Shown here one piece after another: positions 16,363-24,027 of a DNA stretch of 64,000 bases. Under the pieces are notes generated by a model that was given only the letters and a program-made list of their open reading frames with translations, was not told the origin of the DNA and did not search any database. How positions within the stretch are numbered: the first letter of the stretch is position 1; each line of letters begins with the position of its first letter. Origin of the DNA: VRUE01 sp036271315 (GTDB lineage Bacteria > Actinomycetota > Thermoleophilia > Solirubrobacterales > 70-9). The stretch spans positions 1 through 64,000 of the forward strand of contig DATBAV010000034.1 of the NCBI GenBank assembly GCA_036271315.1, given 5' to 3'. Position numbers and translations under genes: made by a program.

Positions 16363-17467
16363 GCCGCTCGGCCGTGCGCTGAACGGCGCCGCGCAGCTCG
16401 TCGCGGGGTCGATCGATCAGCAGGCGCTCGCGCTGCGGGGGCCCGTCGTCCTCGAGCCAGGTGACGGTTCCCGGCCAGTAGGGCCCCGGTGGCCTGCCGG
16501 GGTGGTGAAAGACGTCGGCGTAGACCCAACTGCCGGTGTTGTGGAGCGTGCCGCCACCGGCCAGCGGCCACTGCGCGTCACCCTCTTCCGGGCCGGCGCG
16601 ATGGGTGTGGCCGGTGATCACGTGGGCGGCGTCGAGTTGCAGCCGTCGCATCAGCTCCGTTGTGGCGGCGATGCCATCGCGGGTGATCGCTACGGCGGAG
16701 ACGTCGGGCGAGAAATCGGCGCGCAGCACTCGGTTGAGCGCCCAGACACCGGCCGGGACGCCGGCGCCGATCGCGGCTTTGCGGGCGGCCTTGGCGATCG
16801 CGTTGTCGTCGTGACGATTCGAGACCGAGCGCCAGGCACGCTCGGAGGGCCGGTTCGCCTTGCTCGCCAGGCCGCCGTCGGCGAGCCCGAATGCGAAGCC
16901 GTAGAGCGGGCGCAGGACGCGCTCGTAATCGCCGGGCACGGCCATCTCGGGCGGGCGGCGGCCGCTGCGCATGACCGCCGCCGCGGCGACGCACTCCAAC
17001 CGCGGCAGCGTCATGTGGCAGTCCATGTAGTGGCCGTGGGTGGCGTAGACGTCGTCGCGTAGCCAGACACCGGGGTAGGCGACGCTGAGCTCGGCCGCGC
17101 CGAGCCAGGAGCCGATCCGGTTCAGCGCCTCGCCGGTGGGCAGAGCCCGGTGCTCGAGCCCGAGCGAGCCACCGCCGAGGGAGAGATCTTCCAGCAGCGG
17201 CTCGGCCAGCCGGTGGTCGTGGTTGCCGGGGACGAAGACGATGCGCCCACCGGCCATCGCTTCGCCGAGCTCGGTGAAGAACGCCTGGGTGAGCTCGAGC
17301 ACCCGCGCCAGCGGGAAGTCGCGCAGCTCGAGCACGTCGCCGAGCAGGACGAGGCGGTCGGCCGCGGTGATCCGCTCGAGCAGGGCGGCGCGGATCGCCG
17401 GGTCGCTGACCAAGTCCTCGCCGGTGCCACTGCCCAGGTGCAGGTCGGAGACGATCGCGGTGCGCAT
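16343..17467 (-). CDS. Calcineurin-like metallophosphoesterase
   Basis: A 374-residue enzyme with all dimetal motifs: 'IVSDLHLGSG' at the start, 'GDVLEL', 'PGNHDHRLAE', 'ATHGHYMD' and 'ITGHTHRAG'. It hydrolyses phosphoesters in the cytoplasm; the substrate is not apparent. The insert of about 110 residues between 'HGHYMD' and 'GHTH' is longer than in simple phosphodiesterases. Overlaps the convergent dehalogenase end. Confidence 0.9.
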   Translation of the reverse strand: MRTAIVSDLHLGSGTGEDLVSDPAIRAALLERITAADRLVLLGDVLELRDFPLARVLELTQAFFTELGEAMAGGRIVFVPGNHDHRLAEPLLEDLSLGGGSLGLEHRALPTGEALNRIGSWLGAAELSVAYPGVWLRDDVYATHGHYMDCHMTLPRLECVAAAAVMRSGRRPPEMAVPGDYERVLRPLYGFAFGLADGGLASKANRPSERAWRSVSNRHDDNAIAKAARKAAIGAGVPAGVWALNRVLRADFSPDVSAVAITRDGIAATTELMRRLQLDAAHVITGHTHRAGPEEGDAQWPLAGGGTLHNTGSWVYADVFHHPGRPPGPYWPGTVTWLEDDGPPQRERLLIDRPRDELRGAVQRTAERLRATRR

Positions 17468-17526
17468 CGGGGCAACCTAGTGCAGCGTGCCTGGCCAGGC
17501 AGCCAGTCTGGCTAGACTTCTGCCCG

Positions 17527-18444
17527 ATGGCTGAGTTGAGCGAGGAGCGCCTGGCGCCCAGCAACGGAATCGAGATCGCCTACCAGGAGGTGGGGGATCC
17601 CGGCGGCGAGCCGCTGATCCTGGTGATGGGCCTGGCGACTCAGATGATCGCCTGGGACGACGAGTTCTGCTCGATGCTGGCCGATCGGGGCTTCCGCGTC
17701 GTCCGCTTCGACAATCGCGACATCGGCCACTCGACCAAGCTCGACGGGGCGCACGTGCCGGGCCGGGCCGACCTGCTCTTGCGCCGGCGCGAGACCGCGG
17801 CCTATCTGCTCTCCGACATGGCTGCCGACACGGTTGGCCTGATGGACCATCTCGGCATCGACTCGGCCCACGTGACCGGGATCTCGATGGGCGGGATGAT
17901 CGGCCAGACCATCGCGATCGAGCACTCGGACCGGATTCGCTCGCTGGTCTCGATGTGCTCGACCACCGGCAACCGCTGGGTCGGCCAGCCGACGTTCAAG
18001 GTCTTCGCCCACATGCTGGCCGACGCGCCCCGCGACCGTGACGCCTTCATCAAGCGCATCCAGCGGACCTACGCGCTGATCGGCTCACCCGCCTACCCGA
18101 CCGACCAGGAGCGCCTGCGGCGGGTGGCCGAAGGTTCCTGGGACCGCGGCCACAATCCGCGCGGCGTGCTGCGCCAGCTGCACGCGATCGTCGCCTCGGG
18201 GGACCGCACCGCGGCACTGCACAAGTTGAACCTGCCGGTGACCGCGATCCATGGCACCCGCGACACCCTGATCCGCCAGAGCGGCGGTCGCGCCACCGCC
18301 CGCGCCATCCCCGGTGCCCGCCTGCACCTGATCGAGGGCATGGGCCACGACCTGCCCCGCCCGCTCTGGCCGCTCTTCGCCGACGAGATCGCCGGCACCG
18401 CCGAGCGGGCCGGATGGCAAGTCCCTGCCGGGCAGCCCGCCTGA
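17527..18444 (+). CDS. Alpha/beta hydrolase
   Basis: A 305-residue serine hydrolase. Nucleophile Ser120 lies in 'VTGISMGGMIGQTIA', the oxyanion region in 'LILVMGLATQMIAWDDEF', the likely acid in 'AIHGTRDTLI' and His in 'EGMGHDLPRPLW'. It resembles the aclacinomycin methylesterase/3-oxoadipate enol-lactonase branch, but no pathway partner is near. It ends just before tRNA-Leu on the other strand. Confidence 0.87.
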   Translation: MAELSEERLAPSNGIEIAYQEVGDPGGEPLILVMGLATQMIAWDDEFCSMLADRGFRVVRFDNRDIGHSTKLDGAHVPGRADLLLRRRETAAYLLSDMAADTVGLMDHLGIDSAHVTGISMGGMIGQTIAIEHSDRIRSLVSMCSTTGNRWVGQPTFKVFAHMLADAPRDRDAFIKRIQRTYALIGSPAYPTDQERLRRVAEGSWDRGHNPRGVLRQLHAIVASGDRTAALHKLNLPVTAIHGTRDTLIRQSGGRATARAIPGARLHLIEGMGHDLPRPLWPLFADEIAGTAERAGWQVPAGQPA

Positions 18445-18445
18445 G

Positions 18446-18529
18446 TGCGGCTGAGAGGAGTCGAACCTCCACGGAGTTTCCTCCACACGGACCTGAACCG
18501 TGCGCGTCTACCAGTTCCGCCACAGCCGC
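18446..18529 (-). tRNA. tRNA-Leu (CAG)
   Basis: An 84-nt class II tRNA with a long variable arm. The acceptor GCGGCTG pairs with CAGCCGC, the anticodon stem CACGG/CCGTG closes the loop TTCAGGT (anticodon CAG), and the T-arm carries GGTTCGACT. The discriminator is A. Confidence 0.95.
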
Positions 18530-18620
18530 GAGGCCAGGCAATCTACCGATTTGCAGCCGCAAGCCCCGCCGCCCCGGCCCGACGACCTACCCGCCCCTCT
18601 CGCTAGAATGCCCGTTCCTC

Positions 18621-18693
18621 GCCGCTATCGTCTAGGGGACTAGGACGCCGGATTCTCAGTCCGGAAACCGGGGTTCGAATCCCCGTAGCGGTA
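18621..18693 (+). tRNA. tRNA-Glu (CTC)
   Basis: A 73-nt tRNA. The acceptor GCCGCTA pairs with TAGCGGT, the stem CCGGA/TCCGG closes the loop TTCTCAG (anticodon CTC), and the T-arm carries GGGTTCGAATCCCC. It is followed by a strong terminator. Its 3' half contains the 16-bp sequence repeated at 25341, so it appears to be the attachment site of the following island. Confidence 0.95.
18657..18676 (+). repeat. Left attachment-like repeat inside tRNA-Glu
   Basis: The anticodon-stem to T-stem part of tRNA-Glu; its first 16 bases are identical to 25341-25356. Confidence 0.55.
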
Positions 18694-18703
18694 CCTCATG
18701 AAA

Positions 18704-18727
18704 GCCCCGCAAATGCGGGGTTTTTCT
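18704..18727 (+). terminator. Intrinsic terminator of tRNA-Glu
   Basis: CCCCGC, a four-base loop (AAAT) and GCGGGG form a perfect stem, followed at once by TTTTTCTTT. This is a classical rho-independent terminator. Confidence 0.9.
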
Positions 18728-18754
18728 TTGGCCGAACGCTGAGCAGGTCGCCTT

Positions 18755-18778
18755 TTTGTCCCAAAGTTTGTCCCGAAG
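18755..18778. repeat. Tandem 12-bp repeat just inside the island
   Basis: TTTGTCCCAAAG is followed directly by TTTGTCCCGAAG. It lies 60 bp after tRNA-Glu, where an integrase gene tail would be expected. A remnant of such a gene is possible, but no protein homology can be shown. The rest of 18728-18933 holds nothing I recognise. Confidence 0.4.
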
Positions 18779-18933
18779 TCGTGCTAAAAGAATGCGTCAC
18801 TAATTCGCAGCCTCATCGCCGGGACCGCCTGCGGGGCGTCTGCCTTGTCATGCCCTGTAGGTGCCGTTATGGCTTGCGCTTGATTTGAAGCCGAGTGGCG
18901 AGGGCTTGCGCCCCGCAGCGCTCTGTCCGGCGC

Positions 18934-19848
18934 TCAGTGGCCGGTCGTCGCTTGACGGGAGCGCTGTGCGGTCAGCATCGGTGCGAGCGCCCTGTAGACG
19001 GCCTGGCCTTTGCTGAGCGGCATCTGCGGCTTGCCGTCAAGGCGCAGGGTGAGCGGCTGACAATCACCGAGGGCGGGCAGCGTCTGACTCGCTTTGGCCA
19101 GGGCAGGCCCGTCCGGCCTGGCTCGGAAGGTGAGCCGCAGGTAGTGGTTGGGGCGGTTGCGCAGGCAATTGACTTTCCCGGCCACAGACGCAGGCAGCCT
19201 GTCGATCAGAGCTGCGATCCGTCGCACCGTTCGAGGCCTTGCGATCAGCAGTCGCGTGGTCGTGGTCGGTATGTGTTCGTCGGCCACTTCGAGAATGCGA
19301 ACGGAGTCCGGTATCTGCTCCTCAGGAGGCCGGGGAAGAAACCAGCTCACCAGCGCGTCGGCGCGAAGGATCGAGGAGCCCGGAGGCCCTGGCACAGATG
19401 CCGTATAGAGCATCCGGTGCGTGAGAATGTCGGGGACTTCGGGCCAGGTGAATTCCGCGATCTTCGCTTCTTCTTCGGAGCCGAATGCGACCGCGGTCCC
19501 TGACTCCATGCCCGCCACCCCGGCGGGCGGGTGGGCGATCATCCATCCGGTCGCCGCCTCCGGTTCGCCCGGAACAGTCCACCAAGACCGGGCGTGGGCA
19601 GTGGTGGGAAGTATGTGGCCGACACCTCTCAGCAGGATCGGCGGCGTGCCGGGTGGTGCTTTGTCCGAAGGGGTCGCACCCGGCGGAACCGGCAGCGCCT
19701 CCAGCAGCAGGCGAGCGTCTTCGCGAGCCGCCGCGAGGTTCGCGAGCCCGGCTTCGCTGCGAGGCCAAGGCAGCGCGGCTGCCGGCGAGGCGCACGCGGA
19801 GAGCATCACGATCGCCACCGACACGGCCCCCGTTACCAGTCTCCGCAT
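18934..19848 (-). CDS. Putative lipoprotein
   Basis: A 304-residue exported protein. The start at 19848 opens a lipoprotein signal: 'MRRLVTGAVSVAIVMLSAC' with the lipobox Cys before 'ASPAAA'. The longer frame upstream adds no signal-like sequence. The mature part has 'LPWPRSEAGLANLAAAREDARLL' and several conserved-looking Trp/Pro strands but no domain I know. Two Cys near the C-terminus ('VNCLRNRP', 'LGDCQPL') may form a disulfide. It is the first gene inside the tRNA-Glu island. Confidence 0.7.
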   Translation of the reverse strand: MRRLVTGAVSVAIVMLSACASPAAALPWPRSEAGLANLAAAREDARLLLEALPVPPGATPSDKAPPGTPPILLRGVGHILPTTAHARSWWTVPGEPEAATGWMIAHPPAGVAGMESGTAVAFGSEEEAKIAEFTWPEVPDILTHRMLYTASVPGPPGSSILRADALVSWFLPRPPEEQIPDSVRILEVADEHIPTTTTRLLIARPRTVRRIAALIDRLPASVAGKVNCLRNRPNHYLRLTFRARPDGPALAKASQTLPALGDCQPLTLRLDGKPQMPLSKGQAVYRALAPMLTAQRSRQATTGH

Positions 19849-19900
19849 CGGAGCCAGCGTACATCGAAGGATCAGCTTCGGTACGTGCGGCGGCGCTGGA

Positions 19901-20152
19901 CTAAAAGATGGTTGGGGGCGCTGGCGCGCCCCAGAGAGAACAAGCAAAGACAGCCAGGCAGAGACAGTCAGCCATCAGCCAGCGCCACAGACGAGCCAGG
20001 CCCGAGAGCCATAGAAGCAGTCCAGCCCAGCCCGGGAGACAGGCGGACACCCCGCGTCCGGTCGAAATCGGAATCTTCACGGACCCTGTTGATGCGGGAA
20101 GGCCCGCAAGCAATCGACTCCAAGGCGGACCCTCCCGCGAGCTGGGCTTCAT
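19901..20152 (-). CDS. Possible small membrane protein
   Basis: An 83-residue frame with a hydrophobic stretch of about 35 residues ('WAGLLLWLSGLARLW...LCLAVFACSLWG'), enough for one or two membrane helices. Its ATG overlaps the stop of the upstream small gene (ATGA), suggesting coupling. No family recognised; it may be spurious. If it is not a gene, the 300 bp between 19849 and 20148 hold nothing else visible. Confidence 0.3.
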   Translation of the reverse strand: MKPSSREGPPWSRLLAGLPASTGSVKIPISTGRGVSACLPGWAGLLLWLSGLARLWRWLMADCLCLAVFACSLWGAPAPPTIF

Positions 20153-20340
20153 CGCCCGCCCTTACGTTCGGCGTGGTCGATGTCGTCGAAAGGCGTCAGT
20201 CCGGCCAACTCGTCCACGTTGCCCTGGCGAGCCTCAATCGCGGCCGGGTCAATGGGAGCCGGTCGCGCCTGCTGATCGCCTGCCGCCTGATTGGGGCGGT
20301 GGAGCTTGTCTAGCAAGCGCCGCAGGTGAGTTTTAGCCAT
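20149..20340 (-). CDS. Possible small basic protein
   Basis: A 63-residue frame, 'MAKTHLRRLLDKLHRP' at the N-terminus and acidic 'ELAGLTPFDDIDHAE' near the end. An AGGGGA ribosome site sits 5-6 bases before the ATG, which supports translation. An inverted repeat lies just upstream (20350-20371). No homology known to me. Confidence 0.45.
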   Translation of the reverse strand: MAKTHLRRLLDKLHRPNQAAGDQQARPAPIDPAAIEARQGNVDELAGLTPFDDIDHAERKGGR

Positions 20341-20349
20341 TCGATTCCC

Positions 20350-20371
20350 CTGTTCTTAGGGTGGAGAACAG
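20350..20371. promoter_or_regulatory. Inverted repeat upstream of small gene
   Basis: CTGTTCT and AGAACAG form perfect 7-bp arms around an 8-bp spacer, 10 bp before the start of the minus-strand gene at 20340. It could be an operator. The remainder of 20372-20574 is more AT-rich spacer without a recognised feature. Confidence 0.35.
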
Positions 20372-20574
20372 CCGAGAAAGGTTGTGGCCAAATACCCAAC
20401 TGCCCTTCTACCCATCAATCGAGCAAGCACCGGGAACGTCCGCGCGCGGGAGGGTGGCGTTTGCTGACGACCAACCTCCAAGGCCAAAACCCAAAACGCC
20501 CCGATGCGCGGGCGATAGTAGGTAGCTAATGCACAGATTGCGTTTAAAACTGAAACGTTTGAGCATCAGCGCAA

Positions 20575-21237
20575 TCACGTCTTCTTTTTTAGCCTCAGGC
20601 CCTTCCCTTTGAGTGAGGTAAAGACCAGCAAGATGGCGCTTGTCTGGATTCTTTCGCCGTCGCCTTCGCCATTTGCCAAACGCTGATCTGCTTCCCCGCC
20701 GATCTCCTCGTAACGTCTAAAGAATTCGGCAGCCGCCACCTCCGCGTCCTTGCGACCCTTGCCATCCAGGGTTCGTGGATCGCGAGTAACTACGTGATCT
20801 GGTCGGTCGTTGAAGAGCCCGGTTTCGATCGACTCGATGAGGTCAACCTCAATTAATTCCAAGATCATGGTCGCGATTCCTTCGCGCGCTGACTTGGGCC
20901 ACGACTTCGCTATCGAGCTAGGTACGAAGAATCTGCTCGCAGCCCTGTAGTAGTGCTCAACCGCACCGCGTCGTGGCTCGGTTCTGACCATTTCGATCAT
21001 CTCGAAGTCCTTGAGGACTTTGATGTGGTAACTGACCTGGCTGAGTCCCTCTTCGAGCTCCTTCGAGAGTTCATTTGGACTGGCCACCCGATCATTTAGG
21101 ACAGTCAGGATTTGCACCCGCAGGGGATGGGCGAGACCCCTCACGATGTTCTGTTCGATTGCCCCGCCGCTGGCGATCTCGCGCTCCGAAGACGCGCCCC
21201 CCTTCTTGCCCTTCGCCCTCTTGCTGACTTTGGCCAT
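20575..21237 (-). CDS. ArsR-like winged-helix transcription regulator
   Basis: A 220-residue protein. A basic, Lys-rich head ('MAKVSKRAKGKKGG') precedes an HTH_20/ArsR-type winged helix: 'IVRGLAHPLRVQILTVLNDR', 'SPNELSKELEEGLSQVSYHIKVL' (recognition helix) and 'EMVRTEPRRGAVEHYYRA' (wing). The C-terminal 110 residues are alpha-helical, with no metal-binding Cys, so arsenic-type sensing is not indicated. It is divergent from a 19-codon gene at 21388, and the 150-bp gap holds a long palindrome that may be its operator. Confidence 0.85.
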   Translation of the reverse strand: MAKVSKRAKGKKGGASSEREIASGGAIEQNIVRGLAHPLRVQILTVLNDRVASPNELSKELEEGLSQVSYHIKVLKDFEMIEMVRTEPRRGAVEHYYRAASRFFVPSSIAKSWPKSAREGIATMILELIEVDLIESIETGLFNDRPDHVVTRDPRTLDGKGRKDAEVAAAEFFRRYEEIGGEADQRLANGEGDGERIQTSAILLVFTSLKGKGLRLKKKT

Positions 21238-21342
21238 GCCCCGAGTCCTTTCGTTTGCGGTTTTGATCGGTCAATCGATACAGAGTTATTGAGTGGCGCA
21301 AAGGTAGCGGAGCATTGATCGAAACGAGCAGAATGCCCTAAT

Positions 21343-21375
21343 CTTTCCTTTTTAATCTAGAGATTCAAAGGAAAG
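21343..21375. promoter_or_regulatory. Long palindrome overlapping the ribosome site of the 19-codon gene
   Basis: CTTTCCTTT pairs perfectly with AAAGGAAAG, and inside them AATCT pairs with AGATT around AG. The right arm contains the purine-rich ribosome site of the small gene at 21388. As DNA it could be the operator of the divergent winged-helix regulator; as RNA it would hide the ribosome site. Confidence 0.5.
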
Positions 21376-21387
21376 GGGGTGGATCAA

Positions 21388-21447
21388 ATGGCGATCAAGC
21401 CATGCCCGACGGTGATTCCAATGCTTTCGCTCTACAAGACCCGCTGA
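21388..21447 (+). CDS. 19-residue peptide gene
   Basis: The frame encodes 'MAIKPCPTVIPMLSLYKTR'. A strong ribosome site (GGAAAGGGGGTGG) lies 5-6 bases before the ATG, much better than those of most neighbours. The gene is flanked upstream by a palindrome over this site and downstream by a 50-nt hairpin that starts just after the stop. The peptide has one Cys and three Pro and could be a leader, a signalling peptide or a modified-peptide precursor. No homologue is known to me. Confidence 0.5.
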   Translation: MAIKPCPTVIPMLSLYKTR

Positions 21448-21448
21448 G

Positions 21449-21498
21449 GATGAAGGTCAGGGCTTGGCGGGCTGACGAGCCAAGCCCTGCCCTTCATC
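21449..21498 (+). terminator. Strong hairpin after the peptide gene
   Basis: Outer GATGAAGG/CCTTCATC and inner CAGGGCTTGGC/GCCAAGCCCTG pair around a 10-base loop, with one mismatch between the two parts (19 bp in all). No T-run follows, so it may be a terminator of an unusual kind, a stabilising 3' hairpin or a small structured RNA. Confidence 0.6.
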
Positions 21499-21659
21499 CG
21501 TAAGGGAGCGAGCCTCGAAGCAAAAAAACGCGCCTGCCAGTTGGTTCCGACCTGGGCGCTCTACTGGGGCATCTGGCTGGTCGGGTCCTCCTCACCCTCG
21601 CCTCGCGCCCCATTTCAGGGTCGGCCGAGGAACCGGTCTGGATCGCGGGCACGGCCTGC

Positions 21660-21854
21660 ATGTTCGGCGCGTTTGCCTTCGCTCTCATCTCCCCGTTCGT
21701 GTGGCCGCAGTTTGAGGTCATCGACCCCGACGCGCCGAGGTCGGGCGCGGCGCGGGCGCGGGCGGCACTTGCCGGCTCGGGCCGGTGGCTCCTTGCTGCC
21801 CTTGCGGGGGCAGTCGTCTACGCCGTCATTCAGAGGATCGTGGACGGCGCCTGA
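21660..21854 (+). CDS. Small membrane protein, 5' end uncertain
   Basis: A frame of 64 codons from the first ATG with helices 'GAFAFALISPFVWPQF' and 'RWLLAALAGAVVYAVIQRI'. The same frame is open back to 21504 and encodes another hydrophobic stretch ('LGALLGHLAGRVLLTLA'), but no ATG, GTG or TTG occurs there. Either a rare start is used or the front was lost. Function unknown. The following 21855-22085 contains a 36-codon frame (21910-22020) without support. Confidence 0.4.
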   Translation: MFGAFAFALISPFVWPQFEVIDPDAPRSGAARARAALAGSGRWLLAALAGAVVYAVIQRIVDGA

Positions 21855-22085
21855 CGGCCGCCGGCGCGTCGCTGGCCTGCCGCATTCGGTCCCGAGACGA
21901 ATCAAAACGATGGGGTGGACGAAGGTGACGGCGACCACTACCCGCGCTTGGAGTGGGGGTCTTGCGGCCGCCTTCCTAAGTGCAGAGCCGAATTGGACCA
22001 GCGAAAAGGTCATGCACTAGCCCATTGGCAAGCCCTTAGAGGCGGCTTGGGTTGTTTCCGGGGGTTGCGGTGCTACCCTCTTGGA

Positions 22086-22607
22086 ATGTCCGACACCCTG
22101 AAGGCCAAGCCTAGCTTCGATGAGTGGCTCACCCAGGCATCTCCTACTGCCTTGCGTCGTGAGGCGGACGAAAAGGAGGGGGAAGTGGAGGAGCTTCTAG
22201 AGCAGGCCGAAAAGCTCGAAATGCGCGCTCGGGCGATCCACGAGGAAGTCGTCCGGAGGAGGAGGGTTCTCGAAGTGCTGGAAGAGGTGCGCCCCGCGCA
22301 CGAGGGCGGAATCTTCGAGTCCCCGCCGGGCATGACGAAGCGCGAGATCGCGGTGAAAATCCTCAGCACGGCGCCACGCGGAATGTTTCCCCGTGAGGTG
22401 AGGGCGGCCGCTATCGAGCGGGGGTGGCTCCCTGACACCAAAGAGGCTGCCAATCAGCTCGCTGTGGCGATGAGCAAGGCGGCGCGGCAGGACAAGCTCG
22501 CCCGCGACGAGGAGGGCAAGTACTCCATTCCGAGGGAGGACGAGCCCCAGGACGTTGAACCACAACCGCAACTTCTCGCCTCCAATGGTCCAACGGAGGC
22601 GCAGTAA
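22086..22607 (+). CDS. Coiled-coil plus winged-helix-like protein
   Basis: A 173-residue protein. Residues 20-65 are highly charged and heptad-like ('EEKEGEVEELLEQAEKLEMRAR'-type), predicting a coiled coil. Residues 85-155 ('MTKREIAVKILSTAPRGMFPREVRAAAIERGW') look like a small winged helix as in replication or restriction-linked proteins. The tail is acidic. I do not recognise a family. It lies in the island, followed by a strong GC palindrome. Confidence 0.6.
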   Translation: MSDTLKAKPSFDEWLTQASPTALRREADEKEGEVEELLEQAEKLEMRARAIHEEVVRRRRVLEVLEEVRPAHEGGIFESPPGMTKREIAVKILSTAPRGMFPREVRAAAIERGWLPDTKEAANQLAVAMSKAARQDKLARDEEGKYSIPREDEPQDVEPQPQLLASNGPTEAQ

Positions 22608-22654
22608 TGAAGCCCCGCACCGGGTCCAATCCGGTGATCCAACTCGGCTTCAGA

Positions 22655-22687
22655 GGTGTCCCCGGGAGCCGCGGCTCCCGGGGCACC
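22655..22687 (+). terminator. Perfect GC palindrome after the coiled-coil gene
   Basis: A perfect 24-bp palindrome (22660-22683; arms CCCCGGGAGCCG) extended by GGTG/CACC with one bulged base. It starts about 50 bp after the stop at 22607. It lacks a T-run but would form a very stable RNA hairpin. Confidence 0.55.
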
Positions 22688-22764
22688 GCCCCGTAAATCA
22701 GGACTAACTGACAAAGACTCTACCTCACGATTCCGATGATCCACGCGAAGATCAGCGTAACGAA

Positions 22765-23647
22765 ATGAAGGATGCGCACGAGCCCAGCGTCTACTTCTCC
22801 GAGCGTCAAGGTCGAGGCCCGAAGGCGGCGCCTCTGGCATTCGAGTCGGTCCGGAAGCTGGTGATTTCCGAGTTCGACCGCCCGCGCGAGCTGGGCTACA
22901 TGCAAGAGGCCTTCGGGGTCGAATGTGTGGACTGAGACTCGGACGGGTCTCTCGGATCGAATCCCGACGCCCATTTCACCAGGACCGTCATGCGCGAAAA
23001 TATCTGGCCTTATTGGCACAGGTATTCATGGACGGGGGAGCCTCCGCCGCCGCCCTACGAGTCATGGGACGCCGACACCCTGTTCGACGTCGTCGAGGTC
23101 ATGCACGACTTTGTCTCGAAGCCGCTGGACGGGAACTATCACAGCTACAACGGTTGCGGGATGCACTACACCACGTTCAACCGGGTGGAAGGCCAGATCG
23201 AGTTCCGCCGCGAGATGAACCGGATCCTTCGCCTGAACGACCCGCCCTACGAGATGGACCTGGAGGGCCAGATCATCGAGGCGACCGCCGCTGAGTTCCG
23301 GCAGCTCCTGAGCGCGCCGGTCCCTGAGGGGACGCCGCACGACCTCGTGACGTCCAAGATCGACGGGGCAGTCAAGCGCTTTCAGACCCGCGGCGCCAGC
23401 ATCGAAGACCGCCAGCACGCCGTGCGCGACCTTGCGGATGCGCTGGAGGCGATTCGCGGAGACGTAAAGGGAGACTATGCTCACCGCCGACGAGAAGGCT
23501 CTGTTCCACGTCGCCAACGGGTTCTCGATCCGGCACAACAACCGGGATCAGCGCGGCGACTACGACCGCGTCACGTGGTTGCGGTGGGCCTTCTACGTCT
23601 ACCTTGCGACTATCCACGCCGTGCTCAGGGTTCGCGGCGCGCAGTAG
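22765..23647 (+). pseudogene. Broken gene of about 290 codons (one stop, one frameshift)
   Basis: Three coding-looking parts join into one protein. Part one (22765-22932) starts with 'MKDAHEPSVYFSERQGRGP'. It is cut by TGA at 22933, yet the same frame continues through 'DSDGSLGSNPDAHF' into part two (from the ATG at 22990: 'NIWPYWHRYSW', 'FDVVEVMHDFVSKPLDG', 'YHSYNGCGMHY'). Near 23476 the frame shifts by one base into 'MLTADEKALFHVANGF', 'IRHNNRDQRGDYDRV' and 'WAFYVYLATIHAVLR', ending at 23647. The 'FSERxGxxP' head recalls some abortive-infection proteins, but this is weak. Sequencing error cannot be excluded for either lesion. Confidence 0.65.
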
Positions 23648-23799
23648 TAGGCGCCGGTATTTAGCGTCAGATTAGGGATAACTTTGAGCGCGAATGAAGG
23701 TCTCGCTCGGTTGACCGCAATCGTCTGAGCCACTGCCGCACAGGCAATGGCTATTGGAACGAGAAGTACCCACCAAGACCGTCCTGACAACCAACGCAT
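23599..23799 (-). CDS. Possible small exported or membrane protein
   Basis: A 66-residue frame starting with a signal-like segment, 'MRWLSGRSWWVLLVPIAIA' then 'CAAVAQTIAV'. It overlaps the 3' end of the broken gene on the other strand by 49 bp. No homology known; it may be chance in hydrophobic frame. Confidence 0.3.
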   Translation of the reverse strand: MRWLSGRSWWVLLVPIAIACAAVAQTIAVNRARPSFALKVIPNLTLNTGAYYCAPRTLSTAWIVAR

Positions 23800-23871
23800 A
23801 CCGGGATTCTTGCTGGCGAAGCGGCTGCCGTCCGGGGTGTCGCTAGCGAGGATTCGGCGGTGCCGGGATCC

Positions 23872-24027
23872 CTAGCTGATGGCACGTGCGAGTCCCGGCC
23901 CGATCTGACTATGTCGTGGGAGGGCGGAGACCTGCTCGTCGGGACCGCGCCACTTTGCGTGCTTCGAGCCGCCGATCTCGCGGCAGCCGTGAGCGCGGAG
24001 GTGGCGTTCGAGATTGCGGCGCTTCAC
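23872..24027 (-). CDS. hicA: HicA-type mRNA interferase toxin, possibly truncated
   Basis: A 51-residue protein with a GTG start that overlaps the hicB stop (GTGA). 'VKRRNLERHLRAHGCREIG' and 'GSKHAKWRGPDEQVSALPRH' match HicA toxins; the His in 'GSKH' is the catalytic position of these dsRBD-like ribonucleases. 'SQIGPGLARAIS' then stops, about five residues before the usual 'RDLGIP' end. The one-base-shifted frame reads 'RDPGT', so a recent frameshift may have trimmed the tail. Would cleave mRNA when free of HicB. Confidence 0.75.
   Translation of the reverse strand: MKRRNLERHLRAHGCREIGGSKHAKWRGPDEQVSALPRHSQIGPGLARAIS

Noticed and set aside
18728..18933. An integrase gene directly after tRNA-Glu
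   Set aside because: Only a tandem 12-bp repeat and short frames are present; no tyrosine-recombinase motif (R..HxxR..Y) can be found, so it is noted only as a possible trace.
19908..20336. A 142-codon plus-strand frame in the island
   Set aside because: Low-complexity Arg/Pro/Ser composition and no ribosome site; the minus-strand small frames, though weak, are better.
22933..22935. TGA in the broken island gene as a selenocysteine codon
   Set aside because: No hairpin typical of a bacterial SECIS was seen just downstream, the position has no Cys-like context, and a second lesion (frameshift) exists in the same gene.
22708..23019. A 99-codon minus-strand frame opposite the start of the broken gene
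   Set aside because: The plus strand reads as a coherent protein across the stop; the minus frame has no support.
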